In this document: one piece after another, positions 11,313-21,811 of the stretch
How positions within the stretch are numbered: position 1 is the first letter of the stretch
Layout of the letters: every line of letters starts with the position of its first letter
NCBI GenBank assembly: GCA_030248065.1
Contig: JASAMV010000684.1
Span: 62,001-126,000, forward strand
Source: Rhynchonema sp. JSB1_4
Lineage: Eukaryota; Nematoda; Chromadorea; Monhysterida; Xyalidae
Direction of reading: 5' to 3'
Length of the DNA: 64,000 nucleotides
Notes under the pieces: generated by a model
What the model saw: only the letters and a program-made list of their open reading frames with translations
Databases searched by the model: none
Told to the model about the DNA's origin: nothing
Position numbers and translations under genes: made by a program

Positions 11313-12805
11313 GTTGTGAAACGAATAAAAATCAAATTCGCAGTCAGTTGGTGATAATTGTAACCGAAAAATTGAAAGCAGCATTACACTCAGTAAGCCA
11401 CGACAACGAAAAGTTGCACGATCGCTTCAAACAGATTCTGGTAATGCACTCATGCCATGTACAAACGCACCCTTATCAATATGATCAATATGCCTACGAG
11501 ACGCGTAGCCGCGATAATGTGACTGAATTTGTAGCGCTGCGCGTTCTTCTGGAGAAAGAACTGACCTTCAGGTTGTGTCTTATTGAAACGTCACCGAAGC
11601 GTACAGCACTTTGTTCTTCAACGGGGTAAAGCAATCGCCGAGTTTCAGTTACTTTCATATTAATGCTGATTACCGTGCTTCGCATAGAAGTATCGATTTT
11701 TGTATTTTTCAAGAACAAAAATTGAATGCAATGTTCTTGTGCTCGTTTGGTACCTTAAGGCTCGAGAGCTTTTTTAATCTGAACTCAGATTGAAAGCACG
11801 CACCCAGCAATTACAATCTGAAGCACCAATCGAGTATTACAGAATGTAATCGACTTTAGCCGTACATCAGACAAAAATCGACACTGGGTTCTGAAAGTAA
11901 CGGAAACTCGGTTGCTTTCACCACGTTGAAGAACAAAGTTACAGAGTACATAAAGCTAAACCAAACCTTCATTTTCGTATCCACCATTGTTCATGTGCCT
12001 CGAGTAGTAACCGCGTGCGTGTGATTGTATGGTGCGAGCTGCTTGATCTGTGAAGGTGCGATGACACGTAAGCGATAGTTTGCCAGTTTAAAGGGACGAT
12101 GAAATCGTTCCCGCGTGATTTTGAAGCAAATAAGCCGGTCAGCGTGAAGCACTAATATTGTTGAAGCTTGGTTGAAGCTTGTGCAACGCCTTTTTGAATA
12201 CGGTGGGTGGGTGTGGCCAGAATAATCGTCATTCCAGAAAATGCCATGGTAACTTTTTAAGCCACAGATTTTTCATTGCCGATGGTACGCCGAAGTTTGT
12301 CCAAAGCAAATTTTAAACCATGGGTTTACAAAAACTGCTAATGGTTCGTTTCCAAACTGTGAAAACACAGTGCAAGTGCATGCAGTGCAAGGTTAACGCA
12401 ACAGATACGGCAAGGGAAAAGTGCCAGCCCGTGCGAAGTGATTGCGAGTTGGTGTTGATGAAGCCGTTTCTTCATTTCTTCCATTTTGAGAAGTCGATTG
12501 ATTTTTGCTTTCAGAAGGGATATGAAGCATATGAAGGGATATGAAGTTCACTTCACTGTCCTGATTAATTCAGCAAATCACCTTTCCGCGTGCGATATCC
12601 TCTGTACCCGCCTTGTATTGTGCTGGCAGCCGCATATTTCACCGCGTGCATGGTGCTACCGGCTAAAGCAACAGACAGTGTTGGAAAATTACTGCTGGAA
12701 AAGAAAAAGTTGATTCAAAGAAATCCAACAAATTGCTGAAACAAAATTCTCCTGCTGAAATATTGATCGTGTGCCAGAAGTGAAACGGATGCATTGGGTG
12801 GGCTT

Positions 12806-13948
12806 AAAGGGCAAATTGCGCATTCCTAATCGCTTTTCAAACTCCACAGGTGTTTAGACAGTCGTGTGGGCATCATGAAAGTCAAATCACTTGGTACAAA
12901 CTCTCAAACGTGTACCCAGGAGAAGCAGTTTAAAGGGAACAATCAGGAAGAAAATTCAGCGCGGACCGGCCGAATTTCTACCTGCGCATTCAGGCAAACT
13001 GCCTGATCAAAAAGCTGTCAAAGCGATAGAATGTTTCGCATGATTCTTGAAACTCACTAACTATAGAATTTCGCTTTTCTTTATACTAGACGGGACCCGT
13101 GCCTACGGCCCGGCTACAGCGCCGCGCCCGTGCCGTGCCCCCCCCCGAAGACCCGTTAGCATATACCCAAAGCTACCCGTGAAAATTGACCCGTCCGCCC
13201 TTCCGAGGGAGGGGGCCACAGACAGACATACATATAGTCTTTCCGTATTATATTGGTCCAAACACCCACTCAACGTGCGATCCAGTTGCTCCTAGCTAAG
13301 GTCGAAATTATGCGATTCACCTTGAAAATGCAAAGAAAGAGAAATCAGACGTCACACGCCACGTAAGATTCCGGCGCACGAAACAATGTTTCAGGCTTTT
13401 GGTGACGTTGGCGGCGTGCATGTCACGTGTGATTTCTCTTTCTTTGCATTTTCAAGGAGAGTCGTGGATTTCGATCTCAGCTGGGAGTTGGCTCACAACG
13501 TTGACACGGCTTCCTTTGACTCGCATAAAAAGGAAACACTATACATACATACGCCTTCCTGTTTTAGTAGTATAGATTTCGAATTTCGACGAATTGTTCC
13601 AGCGTGACAAGCAGAGCATGAAACATTTAGCAGACACGTTGGAACAATTCGTTGAACTTCGAAATAAAAAGAAAAGCGAAATTCTATAGTTAGTGAGTTT
13701 CAAAAATCCTGCGAAACATTCCATCGCCTTGAGAGCTTTTTGATCAGGCAATTTGCCTGAATGCGCAGGTAGAAATTCGGCCGGTCCGCGCCGAATTTTG
13801 TTCCCAGTGGCTTGTCTTAAACGGAATCTCCTCGGTACATGTTTGAGAGCTTATACAAAGTGATTTGACTTTTGTGATGCCCACATTGCTGTCTAAACAC
13901 TTGTAAAGCTTGAAGGGAGATTAGAAATGTGCAATTTCCCCTTTAAGG
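12806..13948. repeat. Large nested inverted repeat (about 1.1 kb)
   Basis: The left arm (12806-13080) and right arm (13660-13948) pair over most of their length, for example CTCACTAACTATAGAATTTC against GAAATTCTATAGTTAGTGAG, and the CAGGCAAACTGCCTGATCAA region. Inside is a second palindrome at about 13320-13460 (centre GAAACAATGTTTC, with AATGCAAAGAAAGAGAAATC arms) and a third at 13560-13665 around TGAAACAT. The left side also holds a Helitron-like end. The middle palindrome recurs at 31645-31795. Confidence 0.8.
13085..13240 (-). mobile_element. Helitron-like 3' terminus
   Basis: Read on the minus strand, the sequence ends in a GC-rich hairpin region and then CACGGGTCCCGTCTAGT, that is a CTAG terminus followed by T, as expected for Helitron 3' ends. 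It is the same sequence as 26112-26291 (opposite orientation), with GGAAGGGCGGACGGGTCAAT upstream in both. No helicase/Rep frame is present, so it would be non-autonomous. Confidence 0.55.
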
Positions 13949-13977
13949 CACGCATAACGCTTTGCGTAGTGCGATCG

Positions 13978-14079
13978 ATGCACAGGGGGTTTGTGCTTTG
14001 TGGGCTCCAGTCTTGCCTGGTGCTGGACTGAGCTCAGATCTGCACAATTGGAGCCCACAAAGCCCAAACCACCTGTGAA
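13978..14079. repeat. Short palindrome
   Basis: CACAGGGGGTTTGTGCTTTG and TGGGCTCCAG pair with CTGGAGCCCACAAAG-like sequence and CCCAAACCACCTGTG near 14040-14079 around a loop containing GAGCTC. It lies between the large inverted repeat and the RS exons. No other copy was seen. Confidence 0.65.
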
Positions 14080-14452
14080 GCGAACGGATGTATCGATGCT
14101 AACCAGTTTCTAGCTTCCGTGATTTATTGCTTTTCGCCGTTGTTTTGCGAGATTTGGCCGACGATTTTCGACTGGCCGCTGTCTCGGTACGACCAGATTT
14201 CAGACTCTTTCGCGTTCGATAACCGCGAAAGTTCTTTTGAATGGTCGTCGCTGCTTCGTGACGTTCTGACGGTGTGATTTTTTTACATTTTTGTTGAAAA
14301 AAATGTAAATTTTAGCGACAATGTGAACTGATTTTAGAATACGACCCAGTGCTGTACATGTGATTGTGAACTTCCGGTGACTCATGCAAAAAAATGTAGT
14401 GCGACACCCATGTGTAGTGCGATGGCACACCTACATTGTGAATATTTTGCTC

Positions 14453-15330
14453 TCATTCACGGATCACACCTTTGCTGGATTTCCTGGATCCTGAACCAGA
14501 TCGGGATCCCGAACCGGATCGTCCGCCACTTTTGGCCGAAATTGTGCGCGATCCATTGGAGCCACCGGACTTGAACCGGGACTTGTCCGACCCAGACTTG
14601 GAGCCGCCGCGACGACGCGACTGACGTGTGCTCGCTGCAAACGTGACCATTGGGGCAAATGAAAAGAAAGAGAAAAACGAGATAAATAAGAAGAGAAAAT
14701 AGGGTGACGGCATGCAACGTCACGGGAACTCGTCACGCAAAGTGCAATTTTGAGTTTGTTGCAAAAAAATGGTTTCTTCACTCAACTTTGGTGATCTGTT
14801 CGGTGGTGCGTCGTTTCAAAACACGTTCCTGCTTCTCAGTTAGGTTTTTATCCAACGCGAGACTGAGAATCTGGGTGCCGCACTTGACAAGCCGATCAGC
14901 ACCGCGATCTCCAAAGTAGAGAAACGCCACACAACAAATTTTCTAGGTCTCACGCGTTTCGTGACTTCATAAATGCCCATTGATTCTTGCAAACTATTTT
15001 TGAAAGAAAAATGCAAAACACATTGACCCACTGACCACGAGCCGAGCTCTTCCTCGATCCCGATACATCGCTTCGATTCGATCTCGCCGACGCCGTTCGC
15101 GGTCCGCTGCTGTGCCGACTGCCTGATGCGGATCGAGATCGGGACCGATCCGAACCGGAACGGCTCTTGGCCGATCCCGAACGGGAACCGGACCGAGATC
15201 GGGATCGTGACCGTTTGGTGCTCGCGCGCGACCCGGTATGTGCGCTGGCGGCCGGCGACGAATGACGACTGGATGTTCTGGAATTTACGGGGGTTGGGGT
15301 TGCGTTGGGGTTGGAGTTCTGAACTGTCAT
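14453..15330 (-). CDS. RS-rich protein, two exons upstream of the second receptor gene
   Basis: The first exon is 15330-15036. An ATG at 15330 starts MTVQNSNPNATPTPVNSRTS, or the exon begins at 15323 after GACAG. It joins in phase 1 to 14634-14453, which ends KSSKGVIRE-stop. The protein is dominated by RS, GS and KS dipeptides (KRSRSRSRSGSRSGSAKSRS), like the tails of the doublecortin gene at 25147. There is no RNA-recognition motif. If the ATG is used, this is a gene divergent from the receptor gene at 15530 with about 200 bp between the two starts. If the acceptor is used, it is an internal exon of a longer gene in whose intron the receptor gene lies. RS regions usually serve in protein-protein or RNA binding; the role here is not known. 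Confidence 0.55.
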
Positions 15331-15529
15331 ATTCGCCGATGTTTCAAGCCGACGATTTGAAATTAGCCTTCCTTGTTCATCAATAAAATTGTGACGTCAC
15401 ACAGGCATTGGGCGGTCGCAACTTATGTAACTTCACGAAATCTTCACCAGCGATTAACTTTCACGAGCTACAGTATACAGACAAAATCAATCAATTTTGA
15501 ATCCTCAGCCAGCTGCTGCCTGTATCCTC
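15331..15529. promoter_or_regulatory. Short interval between divergent starts
   Basis: This 199-bp gap separates the minus-strand RS exon (ATG at 15330) from the plus-strand receptor start at 15530. It contains ATGTTTCA at 15340 and an AG at 15508 before CCAGCTGC, equivalent to 719-720 in copy 1. It would be a bidirectional promoter if both are true first exons. No TATA or other element is obvious. Confidence 0.35.
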
Positions 15530-18500
15530 ATGAGACTCGACCACAATTCAATCCTATCAATTCTCCTGCTGATTATGGCCAGCCAACATTTGTGTGCTGC
15601 CGTGCGTTGCGTGCGCACGGCCACGTTGACTTGCAATACTGCTAATGGACGGTGCACGATACCACAGAGGACTACGATTGATGATTGCAAAGCTTGCTAT
15701 CAGGTATGAATGCGCTTACCCCATTATAAGTTTTGAAATTCTGAGCGTAGGTACAGTACAGTACCATAATGTTTCTGGGTATGGTCTGAATATGACAAAA
15801 AGCTTTGCGCGTGGTAAGGAGGAAATGGACACATGTAGATAACAGCGGATGACAAAACAGAGGGGGACAAACCAAACAGGATGAATAGCTTTGTGAGGCC
15901 TAATTTAGCTGCCTTTTGATTCTCCGAGAGACTGTCCAATTGATACACAATTCATTCTTTCGTTCGATTCCCCCCTTTATCAATCAGGATATCAAGTCCA
16001 ACATGTCGATTCTGAGCGACTGCCTCTCCGATGACGTGGCAACGAAGATCGTGCCTCATTTGGACTGCACCGATGGCTACAAATGTCATCCTCCTCCGCC
16101 GAACCAAGCGGAGGATCGTATCTGCTGCTGTGCCGATCCGTTGTGCAACGACAAAGTGGAAGATGGAAGTGATCAGGTTTTGTAGCCAGATTTTTCTATG
16201 ATGCAGTCTGTAGCTTGAAACAACGTGACGAGGTTTGAGAACTCGCAAAAGAAACACATCCGCATCGAGACCCATTTCGTTTGATGCCAGGTTCCCAACA
16301 GCACCAATGTTGTGCGATGTGTTGAATCAACCGATCTGAACAAGAAGCACTCAGCGCAGCAGTTCACGGTTTCCAACCCCGCCACCCATGCCTGCCACAA
16401 CGTAAGCGGATGTTGATATATGTACTTCAGCGCCATGAATGCCGTCACATTGAGTATTCATCAATTTACTCTATTGTCAGGTGCACATCAAAGACAAGCG
16501 GACTGCCACGGTAATGCCGCTTTCAAAGCTGCGTCAACGGGGCCTATCTCACTGCAACATCGGCCGCAATTGCTGCAAACGTGTGGGCACAAACAAGCAC
16601 GGTGATGTTTCAATCGAATGTTGCTGTTCCACCGACTACTGCAACAACATCACCACTACCGTCGTGATGCCTGCGTCCATTCCGCCGTGCGAGCACACAC
16701 CAGGTTACTTGCAGGAGCTTTCCATATACCTAGCAACCACTGGGCTCTATTTGGAAAAAGGTGTGTCGGCAATGTTCTGAGATTTTAACAAAACATTATC
16801 CAAATAAGCCCCCATTCGGAGCTTAGGTAATTGGCATTCAGTTGCAGAATTAATGAAAAGCGTTGCTTGGGACCTTGGAACGGGTGAATATATGCTTTTG
16901 GTCGAAAAAAGCTTTTTAAAAAGGCTACTTAGCATTGTTACACTACTGTTCACATGGAAATCATTGATTCTATTTGACAAAAACGTGGTGTAAACATGCA
17001 TATGCATACGTGTTCCGAACAAAACACTGCAGCATGTGCAATTTGTCTGCTCTGGGGCGGAAGAAGACTTTTTTCAGTCCAAATAAGCCCCCAGGGGGCT
17101 TATTCAGAAAACTTGCAAAACAAGCCCCCAGTGGGGGATATTCCGGGGGGCTTGATCGAACTTCTCCTACAATGCAACTTGCGTATCCGACATTTGGCAT
17201 CAGCAGTACAGTAGTCACAAATCATGTTTTATTGTGAATTTCCTCATGACTGCCCCCAACCGCACTTCCAGTGAGTGCCACATCCAACGGTGGACTCGGC
17301 TGGGTCGCGTCCTGGGTGATCGGTGGCGCCATCATTGTCGTGTTGACGCTGATCTTCATCTTTATTCTATTGCTTTATTTGTTCTGGTTGAAAAAACAAA
17401 CCAAAGCGCGCAAGAAGAAGATTGCGGAATACCTCGCAAAGCGGTTGGAGAATACGGGGTTTACATCAACGTACCGTAGAATTGCAAATGAGTCCCCTGG
17501 GGGCCTATTTGGGACACACTTCGGATTTGAGAGTTCAGAAAAAATAATTTCCCCAATAAGCCCCGACTATGTATACGCATATGAAACACCGCAGAAAATG
17601 ACCATAGATGGGAGCTTATTCGGAAAATCTTCCGATTAAGCCCCCGGTGGGGTTTTATTCCGGGGGAGGGATTTGTTTGGCACTCTCCGACATCTTTTTC
17701 GTAATGCAATTCTAGAGCAGTGGATGTCGCGGACGAAACAGGTCGTAGCAAAACAGCGGGGGTTAAAACACGGGTTTTCAAAATAGAGCGCATGCCAAAA
17801 TTTGTCAATTAATGCTTGTTGACGGTTGTGTAGACCTAAAGCCTGTAACCGCAAGCCTAAGCCAAGGCCTGAGCACAAGCCTGATGAAGAGGATGTGCTG
17901 CCTGCACTACCGGCTGTCTTGTGACCCTCTGTTTTGTCCGTGGCCCTCGTTCGGTTGCCCAATTCGAACTCGTTGCTGACTGGGAAGGATGTGTGGTTTT
18001 AGAACAACACACATCTCTGTCTACTTTTGTAGAACCACACAAGATGTGTGCATTTCCACACAGATATGTGTGGTAATAGCGTTGGCCACACAGATCTGTG
18101 TAGTATTTACACATATCTGTGTGGTTTTTACACATATCTGTGTGGTATTTTTCCGAACCACACATGATGTGGAAAAACCACATATCTTAGTGTAGAAAAA
18201 CACACATGTGTGTGCTTCACATGCAAAAAGGCGGGGAAAGTGTTTCACTCCCCACGCTCAGTCGTGCGTCAGCATTTAATCCAAATTCTTGAAATGACCT
18301 GACCAGTGATTTGTTGCGCTGAATTGCTTGCATTTACGACAAATTGCACATGTTATTTGTCGTAGTTGTAAACACTTAGCGCGGCAAATAAATGTCCGAA
18401 TACAATTCTCCTGCATTTTATTTAAAATTTCAATGAAATTGCGACAATTAAATTTCTATCAAAGTTTCTCGGATCCCATCAAACCGGACGACTAAATCAC

Positions 18501-19838
18501 GACAAGTACGTTTCCCCTTGTTTGGCTACTTATTTTATCACAACTGAAGCTCTTTTAAACCCCTCTTGAATTAGCGGTTTTCGTTCCTTCCTGAACAAAT
18601 CACCCTGACTCAATCTCGGAGCAAATTGTGCTCGAAAAATTACCTCAGGGTGACAGCCCCATCCCAACCAAACCTTTTTTATCACAAAATAAGAAGACAA
18701 AATACGCAACGCACACCAAAAGTGTATGTTCCCCTTAATTCTGCTGACTGACTATTTTTGGATCAGCACATATACTCAGTTGAGCTAACGTTCTTCAGAG
18801 CAATTGATGTCCAACCAAGCCTATCTAACCCCAAGACAGAAATCAGATCCTTTTTGAACTTATCCTCATCTGCGTTTGCTAGCTACGTATACATCAGTGC
18901 TGTTGCGTCTGTTGGTGCTCTGCAGTGCATGTTTAACTCACGGTGTTAACTTGACGATATTATCGATTGATCAGAACTGGCGCCAAAAAGCACACACAAA
19001 TATCTTGTTTTGGAAGTAAAGGCACACATGATGTGTAAAAACCACACGAGATGTGTGGTTTTGGGCAGCCATACCCTAACGTTATAAACCGCACATCATG
19101 TGTGGAAAACAACACAAACAGTGTGCGTGCTGTTTTTACACAGATCTGTGTGGTTTTACCACACATCATGTGTGGAAAACCACACATCCTTCCCAGTGAG
19201 TGGGTGTTGCACCGGGTCATCAGTGTAATGCCAATGCACTTAGCCCACCATGTGCCGATTCCCTGCCAAAACGACACACGCGATACCTGAAGTTTGACGT
19301 TGGCGTGGAATATCGCGTTGTCTGCGAACCTGTCTGATTACAATTGCAAACAACGGCACAACCACTTGCTGCCCGTTTCAGTGGCTTGAACGATGAAAAC
19401 ACATCGACCACAACTACGACCACCACCACTGCCAACAGATCGGTCGACTACCAAACGCCGCTCGCAAACAAGAATGCTGCACAAAAATCGCAAACGGAAA
19501 GCGTCAGTGCGGGCATCACGTTGGACCCCGGCCCGGATGATACCGTCAACACGTTAGTGCACAGAGCAATATGGTCCTTCTCAGCATTTCTCATCATATT
19601 TTCATCTTGCAGTCAACTGATCGAGCAATTGGCGAAAGAAAAAGTGCGTGAACAGAAACGCAACGAGGCAGCGGCCAAGGCGAAATTGCCAGCCGAGAAA
19701 AAGGACAACGACAAGAAAAAGAAAGGTGACGAAAACCAGAGGAAGCTGCAACCATCCGAAGTCAAGAAGGTTGAAACGAAGGAATCCTCTTCATCGTCTG
19801 AATCGAAATCAAAAGGGTCCGAATCAAAGAAAGCGTAA
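15530..19838 (+). CDS. Type I membrane protein with two Ly6/ET-like cysteine-rich domains, copy 2
   Basis: Seven exons with consistent phases: 15530-15703, 15988-16176, 16291-16401, 16481-16703, 17272-17470, 19382-19552 and 19613-19838, giving about 430 residues. The order is signal peptide (SILSILLLIMASQHLCAA), cysteine-rich module 1 ending CCCADPLCND, module 2 ending CCCSTDYCNN, and a membrane helix at GGAIIVVLTLIFIFILLLYL followed by FWLKKQTKARKKK. The cytoplasmic tail has a Thr run, GITLDPGPDD, and a Lys/Glu/Ser end SKSKGSESKKA. The modules resemble three-finger (Ly6, activin receptor) or nematode ET domains; there is no kinase domain, so direct receptor-kinase signalling is unlikely. Introns 4 and 5 hold foldback elements. 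Exons 2-4 are nearly identical to copy 1, while the membrane and tail exons are more diverged. Confidence 0.85.
16740..17665. repeat. AATAAGCCCCC phrase clusters around a coding exon
   Basis: Three clusters of AATAAGCCCCC or GGGGGCTTATTC occur at 16744-16825, 17078-17165 and 17498-17665, the last two on either side of the membrane exon (17272-17470). Weak relatives occur at 4235-4440 in the corresponding part of the first gene. Clear terminal repeats could not be set, so the boundaries are approximate. The arrangement suggests an old element or two facing elements bracketing the exon. Confidence 0.5.
17980..19196. mobile_element. Foldback element, palindromic phrase CACACATGATGTGTGG
   Basis: Terminal inverted repeats CTGGGAAGGATGTGTGGTTTT and its complement lie within TGA on both sides (17977-17979, 19197-19199). 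Both ends carry repeated self-complementary units such as CCACACATCATGTGTGG and CACACAGATCTGTGTGG spaced by TTTT. The interior of about 800 bp has no long open frame. It lies in intron 5 of the second receptor gene. Confidence 0.75.
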
Positions 19839-20111
19839 AAATCTGGATGATTACTTTGCGATTATGTTGATCTACCGATGTTCAATATTGAAAAATCACG
19901 TTAATTAAATGTGCAGTATGACTGCAATGTGCAGAATGCTATGCCCTTTTCTCTGAAATGGTGATCTTTAAATTAAATGGTGCCTTCAAGAGAGTATAAA
20001 CATCAACACTGATGTCAACAACGCGACCATTGGTATACATATTTCCCATGCACTTCATTGAGACAAAAATATGTTGATCTTATAATTATGCAAAAATTCA
20101 ACGATGAAACA
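19839..20111. other. 3' intergenic, duplicate of 6054-6426
   Basis: Non-coding sequence between the convergent receptor gene and RS exon, alignable by eye with the corresponding stretch of the first copy. TGAAACAT occurs at 20105, as at 6449 in copy 1. It probably contains the overlapping or abutting 3' untranslated regions. Confidence 0.5.
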
Positions 20112-21422
20112 TCAGTCCAACCCCAACCTTGATGATTTTCCACTTCCCTGCCGAGATCCGGAGCCGGAGCGCGATCCTGACTTTGCCGATCCACTGCGGC
20201 TGCCGCTCTTGCTTCGACTTCGGCTACGACCCTTGCTCTTGTCCGATCTGTCGCTGCCACTGGACTTGCGGCGTCGCGCGCTCCTGCTGCCGGGCACTAA
20301 AGTGTCGGCTGAGTCGAAACTCTGCTCTGAAAAAATGGGGGTAAAAATTATGTGCTGCAGTATGTCGTTTGAAGATAATTAGTGAATCTGAGCCAAAACT
20401 GAGCTACAGTATATGTAGATGAGCTGAGCTAAAAGTTTTCAGTGACGTTTTTCTGAAACTTTTTCAGTCTTGAACAACACGAGATGTAGTTTGGAGTTTC
20501 CCAAACAGATTAGGCGATATAGCGCTTTTAGCGATGTAGTCTACGCAGTGCATTGATTTCTTGCCTAGCCAGAAGAGTGTCGTGAACGCGTTCGTCGCGC
20601 TATCCAAATCTGTTATGTATACATACATACAGTATGCTCTGACAATTCTTTTGGGAGAAACGTTTCAATGGCGTTGCCTGATCCGTAAAGCGCATTATGC
20701 GTGCACTGGCTACAGAAGTCACGTGACCGCTATAGCCAGTGCACGCATCATGCGCTTTACGGATCAGCAACGCGTTTCAAAAGTTTCTCCCAAAAGAATT
20801 GTCGGAGTATACAATTCTTCACGCCCGTTTAGGCGGCCTTCACAATCCATGCGGGTTGCGGGTCAGATCGGCCCGCAACCCGCACTGTGCATTGTGAAGG
20901 CAGCCCGAAGTGCTGCTAGTCGCCGCACTATACAGTTTGCACGCATTGCATTCAGCACTGTTGCCGCAGCACTGAACATCCGAAGACTACAATAGAATTG
21001 GCCCATGTCTTTGCTAAATTTTACCACAGCTAACGTTCATTCAACCACAATGCGAACATATACGTAAATATTACCTCTCTGACGTCTGTGTGCCGCCCAG
21101 CCGCGTGCCGAACTGGCTTCGATGCCCTTCTTGTCCCCCTTGTCGCTGCCCGGTCGACCGCTCTTCTTCTTTTTGTCTGGGGATTTGTCTGGAAATTCAA
21201 CTTATCCCAAAACTGTTTTGTTGAAATCTTGTTTTTTGAAAAACAAATGTTTTTATTCTTTCCGAATAGAAATCGAAACGGAATCTCACCTGGACTTCGC
21301 GGCTTTATTCTTCTCTGCGGCGGCGGGGATGGTTTTTTGTCGGCCGATTTCGCTCTACGCGGTCGACGATGATGTTTAGGCGGGGAGGCGGACTTCTCCT
21401 TTTCTGCTGCTTTCTCTTTTTT
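20112..21422 (-). CDS. RS/KS-rich tail exons (three), downstream of the doublecortin exons
   Basis: Exons are 21422-21290, 21188-21075 and 20326-20112, joined in phase 1 throughout. They encode KKEKAAEKEKSASPPKHHRR, then DKSPDKKKKSGRPGSDKGDK, then RSARRRKSSGSDRSDKSKGR and repeated GSRSGSGSR ending RLGLD-stop. The 21422 exon opens in phase 0 in its best frame. It could be reached from the doublecortin gene through a weak donor at 21875 inside that gene's last exon; otherwise these exons are a separate transcript. The composition is that of RS/SRRM-type low-complexity proteins and is highly basic. No folded domain is seen. The last exon is the intact partner of the frameshifted exon at 6632. 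Confidence 0.6.
20638..20806. repeat. Palindrome of about 170 bp
   Basis: Arms GACAATTCTTTTGGGAGAAAC and GATCCGTAAAGCGCATTATGC pair with their complements; the centre is TAGAAGTCACGTGACC-like with CACGTG. A diverged relative of the inner arm (GCGCTTTACGGATCAGGCAA) and CACGTG lies at 27048-27175. It falls in the last intron of the RS tail exons. Confidence 0.8.
20832..20905. mobile_element. Minimal 74-bp copy of the GCGGGTTGCGGG element
   Basis: Terminal repeats GGCGGCCTTCACAATCCATG and CATTGTGAAGGCAGCC surround just one pair of TGCGGGTTGCGGG units in opposite orientation. TTA precedes it (20829-20831). It shows that the two ends plus one phrase pair are enough to form a copy of the family whose large member is 6827-8650. 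Confidence 0.75.
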
Positions 21423-21811
21423 CTAAAAAGGTCAAATAAATAATAAAACGTTTTAAGATTTATGAGAAACTGTTGATTCATGATTGACACCGTGCGTGAG
21501 CACTGGAGTATTTTGACTTCAAATTGGGGCTTATATTCATGTGGTCCACACTGGTGGTCAATGCAGCCGGGCCGGTACAGCCATCAACTATGATCTTATC
21601 CAAATGTGGATCAGGCTATACATTTTGCCGCTACGTTATGTACGCTGCCTGGGTCTGTAACATTGACCATTTGCATCCACGACCAACCAATTAGCCGAGA
21701 TGATCCTATCACAACAGAATTTGTTGAACAAAACCGAAAATAAAAAATTGTGATCAATCGTTCAGATTTTTTAGCACTGATCACAAAATAATCATCATTG
21801 AATGACGAATG

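Larger units (their letters stand above)
10626..14452. other. Repeat-filled interval without certain exons
   Basis: Contains the hAT-like element at 10830-11312 and the large inverted repeat at 12806-13948 (both listed separately). Between them (11313-12805) are only short open frames with no recognisable product. The palindrome at 13978-14079 is followed by AT-rich sequence up to the RS exon. If the minus-strand exons at 14453 and 10462 belong to one gene, this is intron. Confidence 0.5.

Noticed and set aside
13047..13295. GC-rich, proline-rich open frame that might be a gene fragment or contaminant
   Set aside because: The same GC-rich sequence recurs at 26.1-26.3 kb with a Helitron-like terminus, so it is part of a repeat.
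19648..19908. Plus-strand open frame rich in Arg and Lys overlapping the tail of receptor copy 2
   Set aside because: Out-of-frame shadow of the Lys/Ser-rich tail exon 19613-19838.
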